In this document: positions 1-8,844 of the stretch, piece after piece | Position numbering within the stretch: position 1 is the first letter of the stretch | How the letters are laid out: each line of letters starts with the position of its first letter | From: CAVRAZ01 sp963719135 | GTDB taxonomy: Bacteria; Pseudomonadota; Gammaproteobacteria; DSM-19610 | Length of the DNA: 64,000 nt | Direction of reading: 5' to 3' | NCBI GenBank assembly: GCA_963719135.1 | Contig: CAVRAZ010000001.1 | Location: forward strand, 744,001-808,000 | Program-made: the position numbers and the translations under genes | Notes under the pieces: generated by a model | Seen by the model: only the letters and a program-made list of their open reading frames with translations | The model's database searches: none | What the model was told of the DNA's origin: nothing

Positions 1-445
1 ACACTACACGCACGTCCTGAGCGAACCGCTCCTCGTCGGGTTCATCCCAATCCAGGAACTCGAGCAATTGCTCCCTGGCATCCTCCTCCCTGCCCAGCCC
101 GTTCAGGTAGCGCTCGAAGATATCCGCCGCCCGGTCAAACGTCAGCGTCGAAACCATGGCCGCATACCGGATGGCCTGAAGCTCCATGTGCCCGCCGTCC
201 TCGGTGCGCTTCGACTCGGTGACGACCAGACTCCCCTCCCGGTCGATTCCAAGCAGATCGACACGGCGGCGGCTGTCCTGCCAGTCGCCGAACTCCTCGG
301 CGATGACCAGGGTATCGGGCGCGATTATGTCAATCTGTTGACGGATGAGGCGCTGCAAATCGCCGCGTTCCAGAATCCGGGCATCGGCGAATGTCGTCTT
401 CTGCAATGGCACCAGACCATCCGCGCCCAACTCATAGATCGCCAT
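1..445 (-). CDS. PD-(D/E)XK nuclease-like protein, 3' end beyond window
   Basis: The reverse strand reads as an open frame from an ATG at 445 to the window edge (about 148 residues visible). The central part has a D in 'VDLLGI' followed about ten residues later by 'VVTESKR', the D...ExK spacing of PD-(D/E)XK nuclease folds. Its start codon shares one base with the hsdM stop (TGATG), so the two are probably translationally coupled. This suggests a role beside the restriction-modification system. I do not recognise a specific family, and nuclease activity is inference from the motif. The C-terminus lies outside the window. Confidence 0.7.
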   Translation of the reverse strand, partial: MAIYELGADGLVPLQKTTFADARILERGDLQRLIRQQIDIIAPDTLVIAEEFGDWQDSRRRVDLLGIDREGSLVVTESKRTEDGGHMELQAIRYAAMVSTLTFDRAADIFERYLNGLGREEDAREQLLEFLDWDEPDEERFAQDVRVV

Positions 446-1983
446 CAGTGTGCCTCCGATTGTCCGTTTGCTCCCAGATCGCCCGCGATCTCCCGAAACT
501 GCGCCAACGCCGCCTCCAGATCCTCGACGATCTCCTGCGCGATGACATCCGGGTCCGGCAGATTTTCCGAGTCCGACAGCGAATCGTCCTTCAGCCAGAA
601 GATGTCCAGGCTGGCCTTGTCGCGGGCGATCAGGTCCTTGTGCTCATAAGCACGCCAGCGGCCTTCCTTCGTCATTCCGGCCTTCGAGCCGGAATCCATT
701 TCGGTCCAGATCGCTCTGCGCTCGTGACGGTTTTCCGGGTTGTAGCATTGGACGAACTCGTCCAGGTCCTCCCGCTTTAACGGGTTGGTCTTCAGCGTGA
801 AGTGCACGTTGGTACGCAGGTCGTAGATCCACAGCTTCCTGGTCCACGGAGTCTCAGAGGCAGGCTTCTTGTCGAAGAACAGCACGTTCGCCTTCACGCC
901 CTGGGCGTAGAACAGGCCGGTGGGCAGCCGCAGCAGCGTATGAACGTCACATTCGTGCAGGAGCTTGCGGCGGATGGTTTCGCCGGCGCCGCCTTCGAAG
1001 AGCACGTTGTCGGGCACGACCACGGCGGCGCGGCCGTTTTGCTTGAGCAGGGTTTTGACGTGCTGAACGAAGTTGAGCTGTTTGTTCGAGGTGGTGGTCC
1101 AGAAGTCGCCGCGCTCGACGCTGTCGCGCTCCTTGCTGACCGAGCCCTCCTTACCCAGGATGGTGGTGCTGCTCTTCTTGCCGAAGGGCGGATTGGTCAG
1201 CACCAGGTCGAAGCGGTCACCGGGGTCAGCGGCCAGCGAGTCGGCCACCACGATGGGCTCGAAGTCCTGGCTGCCGATGCCGTGCAGCAGCATGTTCATG
1301 GCACAAAGCCGCGCCGTGGCCTGCACCAGTTCCCAGCCCTTGAAGGTTTCCTCCTTGAGTTTGGTCTTCTGCGGCTTGGTCAGGTTGGGGTTGTGCTTCA
1401 CCACATAGTCGTGCGCCGCGAGCAGAAAGCCGCCGGTGCCGCAGGCCGGGTCGCTCAGCGTCTCACCGGGATTCGGGGCCATGACATCCACAATGGCCTG
1501 GATCAGCGGCCGCGGCGTGAAGTACTGGCCGGCGCCGGACTTGGTGTCCTGGGCGTTCTTTTCCAGCAGGCCTTCGTAGGCATCGCCCTTCACGTCGGCG
1601 CTCATCGACACCTGTTCGGCACTGTGTGCCTCACCCTTGTCGATGAGGTCGACAATCAGCCGCCGCAGCTTGGCCGGGTCCTGGAATTTGTTCTGCGACT
1701 TGTTGAAGATCAGCCCGAGCAGGCCCTTCCGGGTGCCCAGCGCGTCAAGCGTGTGGCGGTAATGATCGAACAACTCGTCGCCGTCCTTCCTGATGAGGCT
1801 TGGCCAGCCGTAGTCCTTCGGCACCGGGCTTTTCTGGTTGTACGGCACCTTGGTGCGCTCGTCGGCCATTTTGAGGAACAGCAGGTAGGTGAGCTGTTCG
1901 ACGTAGTCGCCGTACGACATGCCGTCGTCGCGCAGGACGTTGCAGTAGTTGCAGAGTTTCTGGACGATGGTCGAAGTACTCAT
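445..1983 (-). CDS. hsdM: Type I restriction-modification DNA adenine methyltransferase subunit HsdM
   Basis: This 512-residue protein has the N-terminal helical HsdM domain (about residues 5-140) and then the N6-adenine methyltransferase domain. The SAM-binding motif DPACGTGGF is at residues 178-186 and the catalytic NPPF at 264-267. In the family it methylates adenine in a bipartite recognition site together with HsdS. No intact hsdS or hsdR is visible in the window; only fragments lie upstream at 3825-4243. The start overlaps the preceding nucleotidyltransferase gene by four bases (ATGA) and the stop overlaps the next start, so three genes are packed in one transcription unit. The reading frame and both key motifs are intact. 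Confidence 0.93.
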   Translation of the reverse strand: MSTSTIVQKLCNYCNVLRDDGMSYGDYVEQLTYLLFLKMADERTKVPYNQKSPVPKDYGWPSLIRKDGDELFDHYRHTLDALGTRKGLLGLIFNKSQNKFQDPAKLRRLIVDLIDKGEAHSAEQVSMSADVKGDAYEGLLEKNAQDTKSGAGQYFTPRPLIQAIVDVMAPNPGETLSDPACGTGGFLLAAHDYVVKHNPNLTKPQKTKLKEETFKGWELVQATARLCAMNMLLHGIGSQDFEPIVVADSLAADPGDRFDLVLTNPPFGKKSSTTILGKEGSVSKERDSVERGDFWTTTSNKQLNFVQHVKTLLKQNGRAAVVVPDNVLFEGGAGETIRRKLLHECDVHTLLRLPTGLFYAQGVKANVLFFDKKPASETPWTRKLWIYDLRTNVHFTLKTNPLKREDLDEFVQCYNPENRHERRAIWTEMDSGSKAGMTKEGRWRAYEHKDLIARDKASLDIFWLKDDSLSDSENLPDPDVIAQEIVEDLEAALAQFREIAGDLGANGQSEAH

Positions 1984-2684
1984 CCCAACCTCGCTATCCG
2001 CCTCATTCTTTCCTCGATCAATGGCAGCCGCGCCTGACTCGCCGCGTCACCGGGCAGGTGCCCTGGCAACGCGTCGAGAAAGCGCCGGTCACCCAACAGT
2101 TCGCTGAAGCGCGCGGCGAGGTGCGCCCGGAGCCCGCCGTCAGCGCCTGACACTTCGTCGACGAATTCCGTCCGGCCGTCGAGCACCGCGACGATGTCTT
2201 CGACGTCGTGACTCAGGACATAGTCACCGCCTCCCCGGTCATCGAACGCGGCGAGTTTCGTTGCCAGAAAACCGGGTGCCGTCACCATGCGAATCCTTTT
2301 TCCCGACGGAAGTTCGACGGTCACTGCGGAATCATGCGCCATCTGGTACCACGCGTTCCCAAAACCCAGGATCCCGGCGTCTGTCGGCATGACATCCAGA
2401 ACGACGCCCTCCGCTGTCCACCGGCAGATCGGTGCACCGTCTCTCTGATCCTCCCTGAATCCGCACTCACGCAACCGTTGCGCGAGCCGGTGATAACCGC
2501 TCAACGAAGCCACTTCCGTAATCACGTCGACATTCATCGTCGCGCGTACGGGCGGCGCCGCCGAATCGGTGAGCAGCACCCCGGTCGCGCATCCGCCCAG
2601 AAACACCATCTCATCGGCCAGCCGGCCGAGACGTGCGACTGCAAGTTCCAGGATATCGAGGTTCGGGTTTCGCTTCCTATCCAT
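1980..2684 (-). CDS. Nucleotidyltransferase-fold protein, toxin-like partner of an HTH gene
   Basis: The 234-residue product begins with a helix and then 'EMVFLGGCATGVLLTD' and 'TMNVDVIT'. This resembles the GG...(13-20 residues)...DVD pattern of minimal nucleotidyltransferases such as AbiEii/DUF1814-like toxins. It overlaps the upstream HTH gene by eight bases and hsdM by four. In known systems a wHTH protein and a nucleotidyltransferase of this kind form a toxin-antitoxin-like or abortive-infection pair, so this may be an addiction module lodged in the restriction operon. The toxin role is inferred; the fold assignment comes from the motif only. Confidence 0.7.
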   Translation of the reverse strand: MDRKRNPNLDILELAVARLGRLADEMVFLGGCATGVLLTDSAAPPVRATMNVDVITEVASLSGYHRLAQRLRECGFREDQRDGAPICRWTAEGVVLDVMPTDAGILGFGNAWYQMAHDSAVTVELPSGKRIRMVTAPGFLATKLAAFDDRGGGDYVLSHDVEDIVAVLDGRTEFVDEVSGADGGLRAHLAARFSELLGDRRFLDALPGHLPGDAASQARLPLIEERMRRIARLG

Positions 2685-3198
2685 GTCGCTCCAGCCGTTT
2701 CTTCAGGTCCCTGACGGCGATGTCCCGTTCGCGCGAACGGCCGTCGCGAATGGCGTCGACGAGCACCAGCAGTTCGTACAGTTCCGGATCCTTTCTTGCC
2801 GCCTCCGGCGCCGACTTGTACAGGGGCGAAAACGAGGCCCCCCGAACCCTGCCCTCCGGGTCCGGCCAGACAGGCGGCGGCTCGTCGCCGGCGGAGAAGT
2901 GCGAGTCCAGCGGCGCGGCCGCGTAAACCGTCGGCATACCGCGCGCGAGTTCGCCCCGATCCGGCACGAAGACATACTGGATACCGTGGACCAGGAATTC
3001 CTCCAGGTTGCGGACGTTCACCTGAATCCGTTCCCCGCGCCTGAGCGCCAATCGGGCCGCCATCGCCCTGGCCGCCGCCGCGTGGACCTCGGACGGACTC
3101 ATACCCAGGTCGATGGCCATCTTGTTGTACGTCCAGGATTTTTCCCCCAAAGAAACGAGCTTCAGCAGGAACAGCACATCTTGTGGCTTGAGGATCAT
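2677..3198 (-). CDS. Winged-helix/HTH regulator, probable antitoxin partner
   Basis: This is a 173-residue protein. Residues about 1-55 form a helix-turn-helix ('YNKMAIDLGMSPSEVHAAAA'), followed by a conserved middle segment ('FLVHGIQYVFVP') and a charged helical C-terminus. It is the first gene of the unit that continues into the nucleotidyltransferase, hsdM and the nuclease-like gene. A near-perfect 31-bp palindrome overlapping a strong promoter lies directly before its start, which fits autorepression. The start is set by that promoter. A MarR-like regulator without toxin function is the alternative. Confidence 0.75.
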   Translation of the reverse strand: MILKPQDVLFLLKLVSLGEKSWTYNKMAIDLGMSPSEVHAAAARAMAARLALRRGERIQVNVRNLEEFLVHGIQYVFVPDRGELARGMPTVYAAAPLDSHFSAGDEPPPVWPDPEGRVRGASFSPLYKSAPEAARKDPELYELLVLVDAIRDGRSRERDIAVRDLKKRLERHG

Positions 3199-3203
3199 GG
3201 TGG

Positions 3204-3234
3204 ATTCTCTGTTCGCGATTCGCGAATAGAGAAT
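3204..3234. promoter_or_regulatory. 31-bp palindromic operator candidate
   Basis: The sequence reads ATTCTCT-g-TTCGCGA-t-TCGCGAA-t-AGAGAAT. Fourteen of fifteen base pairs match around a central T at 3219. It overlaps the -10 element of the promoter at 3230-3257 and lies six bases upstream of the HTH gene start, the position expected for a repressor site controlling its own operon. Confidence 0.7.
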
Positions 3235-3257
3235 ATATCATCGGCCCGGGATGTCAA
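3230..3257 (-). promoter_or_regulatory. Sigma70-type promoter of the HTH-nucleotidyltransferase-hsdM unit
   Basis: On the minus strand a perfect -35 TTGACA (3257 to 3252) is followed after 16 bases by TATTCT (3235 to 3230). The -10 lies inside the palindrome at 3204-3234, so binding there would block RNA polymerase. Confidence 0.65.
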
Positions 3258-3391
3258 CTGCGGGGTTTCAAGCGTTCTTCAGTCGTCGGGATTACCCGCG
3301 ATCAATGCCCGCTGCGCTTGGCGGCAGGCGGCAGATCAGCAATTCGAAATAGCGCCTGCCGCAAGCCGGCCCGACCATTCCGGGTCGAAGA

Positions 3392-3595
3392 TCACCGACC
3401 AGACCGTCCCTGCCCGTTCGACTCCAGCGCCGTATGTAACCAGCCTCGCGCCACTTCCAGAGCCTCCGGAACGCAGGGAATCTGCGGCATGGACTCCAGC
3501 TCGCGTATCCACTGGCTGATTTCGTCGGGGGAGTTGTAGGGGCCGACCGGTGCGACAACCATTGCGAGCGCGGGTTGTTCTTGTTTGTCTTTCAT
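3392..3595 (-). CDS. Small hypothetical protein
   Basis: This 67-residue frame lies between the hsdS remnant and the regulated operon. Its composition is protein-like (segments 'VVAPVGPYNSPDEISQWIRE' and 'PEALEVARGWLHTAL'), and the tail 'SNGQGRSGR' looks like read-through past a natural end. There is no good ribosome binding site. It is not recognised. It may be a real small gene or the remains of a larger one. Confidence 0.4.
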   Translation of the reverse strand: MKDKQEQPALAMVVAPVGPYNSPDEISQWIRELESMPQIPCVPEALEVARGWLHTALESNGQGRSGR

Positions 3596-3824
3596 CTTGG
3601 CGTCCGTGCGGTAACGAAAGGCGTTACCTCGGTGGGAAACGCGGTCTGTCCCGGTTTTCTCCCGCTTTTCTTACCAACCCTCTTGTTTCAGTCTTTCGTT
3701 TAACATGCATCCGTACCTTTTGCGAGCCGCTATCTATGCCCGAGCTTCATTGTGAGAGACTGAGCGAGCGCATCTATACTTGCTCGCTTATGCACATTCA
3801 GCGCTTTGCTCGGAGTTGCCTCTA

Positions 3825-4060
3825 CTAACTCACCGATATCCTTCTTGATTTGGGCTTCTCCGATATGTGTCCAGGCGAAATGCGTTTAACGTCATCTAAG
3901 TCGATACGTAGCTGACGCACGTCGCTTGACCTGAGAACCGGTACGCCACCATCTACAGGCTCACCTAGCTTAATTACGCCATAGGTAATCGCCCTGTTCT
4001 CGTCGGCTAGTTGTTCTGCTGTCGCCGACACCCACCCCTCCGGCAATTCGGGCAGGTCGC
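3825..4060 (-). pseudogene. hsdS: hsdS fragment (type I specificity subunit)
   Basis: The minus strand encodes 'LPELPEGWVSATAEQL', then 'ITYGVIKLGEPVDGGVPVLR' and 'SSDVRQLRIDLDDVKRIS'. These are typical of the start of an HsdS target-recognition domain ('LPEGW', then 'GVPVLRSSDV'). Only about 75 residues remain of a usual 400 or more, and the frame degenerates to a stop at 3825. Its 5' side is joined directly to an hsdR fragment in another frame near 4060, so a deletion has fused the two genes. It cannot supply specificity to the HsdM encoded downstream. Confidence 0.75.
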
Positions 4061-4243
4061 CGCGGCTTTGCCGTCGAGGTAGAACAGGTAATCGGCGAAG
4101 CCGTAACCGGGCAGCGGAAGATCCGCGGATGACACACGCCGCGCAGCGTGGATGTTGGCATATTCGGCATCGCACACATGCCAGCCCGCCGCCGTCAGCA
4201 GCCGGTCGATCTCCTCCTGGCCTCTCTGTTCCGGGTTCGCCAT
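4060..4243 (-). pseudogene. hsdR: hsdR 5' fragment (type I restriction subunit)
   Basis: From an ATG at 4243 the frame reads 'MANPEQRGQEEIDRLLTAAG', then 'NIHAARRV' and 'PGYGFADYLFYLDGKAA'. This matches the N-terminal nuclease region of HsdR proteins, which normally continues into the catalytic 'EAK'. The match stops after 'DGKAA', exactly where hsdS sequence begins in a different frame. About 60 of some 900-1000 residues remain, so restriction activity from this gene is lost. Confidence 0.75.
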
Positions 4244-4614
4244 TCGTTCGTTCGAATTTTTCCTGTTGCATTGCCGGAGCGGGCCTGGCCGCGCGCGGAA
4301 GTCGCACTCCCATTCCTGCGAACGAATTGTTGCCGACGTCCGCGCCGGTTCACGGCCGGCGTAGAGTTGGGTTGTCCGGGCGCAGACCGGCCGATTCGCT
4401 GATTATTGTGTGAGGAGACTACTGACCGGCGGCGGCAAGGACCACCTTGCCGCTCCACCCTGAAGTCGAACGGCGGGGAGCCGGCTGCGAACCGGATCAA
4501 GGAGTGGATCGGACAGCCGCCGGCAAAGGGTCCAGGCAGGCCCGGCCGAATCTCGTGCGATGCCGGAACCGGGGCGAGCCGGGAGAGCCCCCGCCCCGGA
4601 CGAATGAAAGCGCC

Positions 4615-7567
4615 TCAGTTGCTCCGCACCCAGGTCCCCGTCTTGGCCTTGTTGTTCGATGCCTGCGGATCGCTCGCGTCCGACCAAACGGTGGCGTAGT
4701 CGACGATCCAGCCGCCGGCAGTCGTTTGCACCCGGACCACGACCCTGGTCGACTCTCCGCTGCGCAGCCTCCCGAGCCAGCACTTGGCCCGACCGCCCCA
4801 GAAGCCGCAGGTGCCTCTCTCCGGCTCGATGCTCTCTACCATCACGCTCGCCGGGGGCGTGTCGTTCAGGCGCACGTGCCTGGCGGTGCTCGGTCCGTTG
4901 TTCGTGATCTGCAGCGTGTAAGTCAGTGTTGCGTGCTTATCGACCGGGTCCGGTGAGTCGGACAGGGCGACGGAAAGGTCGGCAGTCTCGGACGGCGCAT
5001 TCACGGTGAGCTGCGTGCTGCCACTGACCGCCCCGGAGGTGGCGGTGATGCGCGTGCCTCCGGCGCTGTGGCTCGTGGCGAGGCCCGCCTCGTCGATCGT
5101 GGCCACGGAGGGGTCGCTGCTGTCCCACGTGACCAGATCGGACGTGCCGATAACCGTTTCCGGCGTCGAAAACGTCGTGAAGTCACCCAGGCATTGCACC
5201 TGGCCGCTGGTGAGCACTACGCATTGCCCGCCCGTGGCCAGAGCGCTGCCCGCGCCGATGCCCCTCACTGCCACGGGCGGTGCCGTGCTGCCGCTATTGC
5301 CTCCCCAACACTCCATTGCACCGCCGGTGAGCAGCGCGCAGGTGTAGGACGCATAGGACAAGGAACCCGCCGACACGGCAGTGGCCGTGTCGATCCCAGT
5401 CACGGAGACGGGCGTGCTGGAATTCGTCGTCGTGCCGTCGCCGAGCTCGCCATTGCGATTACGCCCCCAGCATTTGATCGTGCCACCCGAGAGCAGGGCG
5501 CAGGTGTGCTGCGCGTACGTGATCGTCGGCGTCGCCACGGCTATCGCGGTATTGATTCCCGTCACGGCGACGGGTGTGGAGGCACCGGTCGTAGTGCCGT
5601 TGCCGAGCTGGCCCTGGTTGTTGAGCCCCCAGCAGCGCACCTGGCCACTCCCCAGCAACGCGCAAGCGTGTTCCGGTCCCACCGCCAAGCCTATTGCCGT
5701 GCCGATGCCGGTGACGGCGACAGGCGTGGAGGAATTGGTCGTGGTGCCATTGCCGAGCTGGCCAAGGTTATTGGCTCCCCAGCAGCGCACGGCGCCGCTC
5801 GCGAGCAGCGCGCAGCCGTAATAGTCCCCCACGCCCACTGCCTTGGCCGAATCGATGCCGCTGACCGTGACGGGCGTGCTGGACTGCACCTGCGTGCCGT
5901 TGCCGAGCTGGCCGCTGACGTTGGCGCCCCAGCATTGCACCTCGCCGCCGGCCAGTACCGCGCAGCTGACGAACGAGTCATAGCCCCCTACCGCGACAGA
6001 CGTCGCGGTGCTGATTCCGCTCACCGTGACGGGAAGAGTGGAGTGATCGCGTGCCATTGCCCAGTTCGCCGTGTTGTTGTCTCCCCAGCATTGCACGGTG
6101 CCGTTGGCGAGCCGTGCGCACGCATGGTACAAGCCGACCGCCGCCCCAGTGGCGGTGTTGATTCCGCGACGATCGGCCGGCGACGAAATGTGTTAACGTC
6201 GTGCCGTTGCCGAGCTGTCCGATACCGTCCTCTCCCCAGCACTCGCCGCGCCGCCGGCCATACCGCGCAGGTGTGGCGGACCCCGCACCGACGGCCGCGC
6301 GGACATGTCGACCCCGTGACCTGACGGGCGTGTGAATTCAGTCGTCGTGCCATTGCCGAGTGCGCCGTGTCGGTTCTTCCCCAGCACTGCACTGCGCCAT
6401 CGCTCAGCAGTGCGCAACTGTCCGAAGTCCCCGCCGCCACCGACGTGGCGTCATCGATGCCGGTGACGGTCACCGGCAGGCTGGCTTCGACGTAGCCGCC
6501 GTCACCGAGTTGACCGCGATCATTCGGCCCCAACACTTCGCCCCGCCGCCGGCGAGTGCGGCGCAGGTGTGGTACTGACCGGCCGCCACTGCGGTGGCGG
6601 TCGCTATCCCGATCACACTGACCGGGACGGTGGAGCCACCGCTGCTCATGCCGTTGCCGAGCTGGCTGTCGTAGGCGCTGCCCCAGCACTGGACGGCACC
6701 GCCATCGAGCAACGCACACGTGTGGTAACCCCCCGCAGTCACGGCGATGGCGCTGTCGATGCCGACGACCGCAACCGGCGTGCGGGCAGTCGTGGTGCTG
6801 CCGTCGCCGAATTGGCCACTGATATTCCAGCCCCAGCATTTCACGCTGCCGTCCGCCAGCGACGCGCAACTGTGATCGCCGCCGCCAGTCACCGCTGTGG
6901 CGGTGGCAATGCCGACGACGGCGACCGGGCTATTGTAAACACCGCCGGGACCGCCGTTGCCCAGTTCGCCGAAGTAATTGTCGCCCCAACACCGGACTTC
7001 GCCGCTTCCGAGCGCAGCACAGGTATGTTGCTCGCCCGCTGCCACCGATATGGCGTCAGCGACGCCGGCAACGGTGACCGGCGTGAAGCGGCCTGCGGAG
7101 CCGCCGCCGACCTGCCCGTAGTTGTTGTCGCCCCAGCACTTGAGCGAACCGCCGGCCAGCAGCGCACAGGTATGACGCGCGCCCGCCGTCAGCGCGACCG
7201 CGTCGTCGATGCCGCTGACCATAACCGGGGTCTCTGAAAACCGGTATGTCCCGTTGCCCAACTGACCCTTGCTGTTGTCACCCCAGCACTGCACGGTCCC
7301 GTTGGCCAGCCGTGCGCAGGTGTGGGAAGTGCCGGGCGCGACCTGCACCACCGGCGACCCGAGGAGCCGCCGCGTGGAGCCGTCACTGAACACGCCGATC
7401 GCCGCAAAGGTCTGCGTCAGCCCTTTGTTGATGGATGGATTGTGCGGCGTCACGTCGATGCCGGTGAGCGTCGCGGCCGCCTGTGCAGGCGACTGAATGA
7501 ATAAAACCCCGAATAAGACCATCGCGGCACTGGCCAGCGATATTGTCATGATGCGATTCAGTGTCAT
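4615..7567 (-). pseudogene. Secreted RCC1-repeat protein with Big_2 and DUF11 domains, several frame breaks
   Basis: The start at 7567 gives a signal peptide ('MISLASAAMVL'-like hydrophobic stretch ending AQA). The first half of a bacterial Ig-like Big_2 domain follows ('LTGIDVTPHNPSINKGLTQT...GVFSDGSTRRL'). About a dozen RCC1-type propeller repeats come next, each with 'CALL..G.V.CWG.N..GQLGNGT'. The second half of Big_2 ('VTWDSSDPSVATIDEAGLAT') follows, then a DUF11 domain ('SVALSDSPDPVDKHATLTYT'). The stop is at 4615. The frame shifts near 6530, 6385, 6340-6150 and again within repeats, mostly by single-base losses, some compensated. The protein would be exported and may be a surface adhesin or propeller; its ligand is unknown. 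Sequencing error is a real alternative to decay. Confidence 0.75.
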
Positions 7568-7677
7568 TGGATATTCCCCCCCGCATTCCCGTCTGTGCGG
7601 GTGCGATTCGTTGGCGCTTGCATAATTCGTCATTCCCGCAGGAAAGGGCTTGCCGCCGACGGCCGGCTGCGACACGT

Positions 7678-8477
7678 TCACGCGCAAGCCCATCCCCACA
7701 GGCCGTAATTGCCCAGTTGGCCATAGGCGTTGTTTCCCCAACATTTCACCGCACCGCTGGCGAGCACCGCGCAACTGTGCCAGTCGCCCAACGCCAGTGC
7801 CGTGGCGGTGCTGATCCCGCTCACCGTTACGGGGAGCACTGGACCCGCTCCCGAATGCCCCGGCGTTGCCGAGTTGACCGTCGTCGCCGGCTCCCCAGCA
7901 TTGCACCGTACCGTGTCGAGCAGCGCACAGCTGTGCCTGTTGCCCAATGCTATCGTCGTGGCGGTGCTGATCCCGCTCACCGTGACCGGCGTGGCGGCGT
8001 CCGTGGTTGTGCCATCGCCCAACTCACCGTAGAAGTTGTCCCCCCAGCACCGCACCGCACCGCTGGAGAGCACCGCGCAGCTGTGCCTGTTGCCCAATGC
8101 GATCGCCGTGGCGGTACTGATTCCGCTGACGGTGACCGGGGTAGACAGACGGATCCGTCGTGCCATTGCCCAACTGACCATCGTCATTGGCTCCCCAGCA
8201 TTGCACCCTGCCGTCGGCCAGCAGCGCGCAGGTGTGGTAGCCGCCCGCCGCCACCGACACAATGGCCGAGCTCATCAGCTCCCGCGCGGATCCGTCACTA
8301 AACATCCCGGTCGCCGTAAACAGTTGCGTCTGCCCCGGGTTCAGCGTCGGATCAGCCGGCGTCACCTCGATGCCGGTGAGCACGGAGCGGCCCGACGGTC
8401 GCCTGCAGCCACAGCAACGACAGAAAAAGACACGCCACGCCGGCGGCGCGGCTCTTGATTACGCGATTTGGTTCCAT
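7678..8477 (-). pseudogene. Truncated tandem paralogue of the RCC1/Big_2 protein
   Basis: The start at 8477 has the same leader as its neighbour (GGGGGAAA-TCCA-ATG against GGGGGAATATCCAATG). A hydrophobic signal segment and the first half of Big_2 ('LTGIEVTPADPTLNPGQTQL...GMFSDGSAREL') follow, then four to five RCC1 repeats ('RHSCAVLSSGAVRCWGDN'). The gene ends at 7678 after 'NAYGQLGN' without the second Big_2 half or the DUF11 domain. The frame changes near 8390, 8150, 7900 and 7860. It is probably the leftover of a tandem duplication. Confidence 0.7.
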
Positions 8478-8844
8478 TGGATTTCCCCCGACAGGCACAC
8501 TGTCAAACTCGACTATCGTACGATCTGCGGCTTACCGCCGTTCTTGTCGACGATACGCTACACCCCTGAGGTTTCCGGCGCATTGGCAATTCTCAATTTA
8601 CGCAACGAAACCGGCCGGAAATCCGCGGGATCGCGGTGCACGCCGGGATTGACGTGCGGGTTCGGGGCCGGCGTGCCGATCGGTCGTTGGGCGGGTCGGC
8701 TGGGCAACGGCCGCGGACGACCGCGTCGAATCCCGGCGTCTCGGCGGCGGCGTTGTACTTCGCGTACGAAGTGTCCCCACCACGGCATCCCGGCGCAGTG
8801 GCATTCCATACGCCGGGCGCGTGATCATTGCGCCCGGATTCGCG
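8478..8844. other. Intergenic, nothing recognised
   Basis: This lies between the RCC1 paralogue leader and the end of the MgtC-family gene. No open frame with protein-like composition, RNA gene or repeat shared with the rest of the window was seen. Confidence 0.4.

Noticed and set aside
4615..8477. Regularly spaced similar units that might look like a CRISPR array
   Set aside because: The units are about 150 bases, translate to RCC1 repeats and have no constant repeat with unique spacers.
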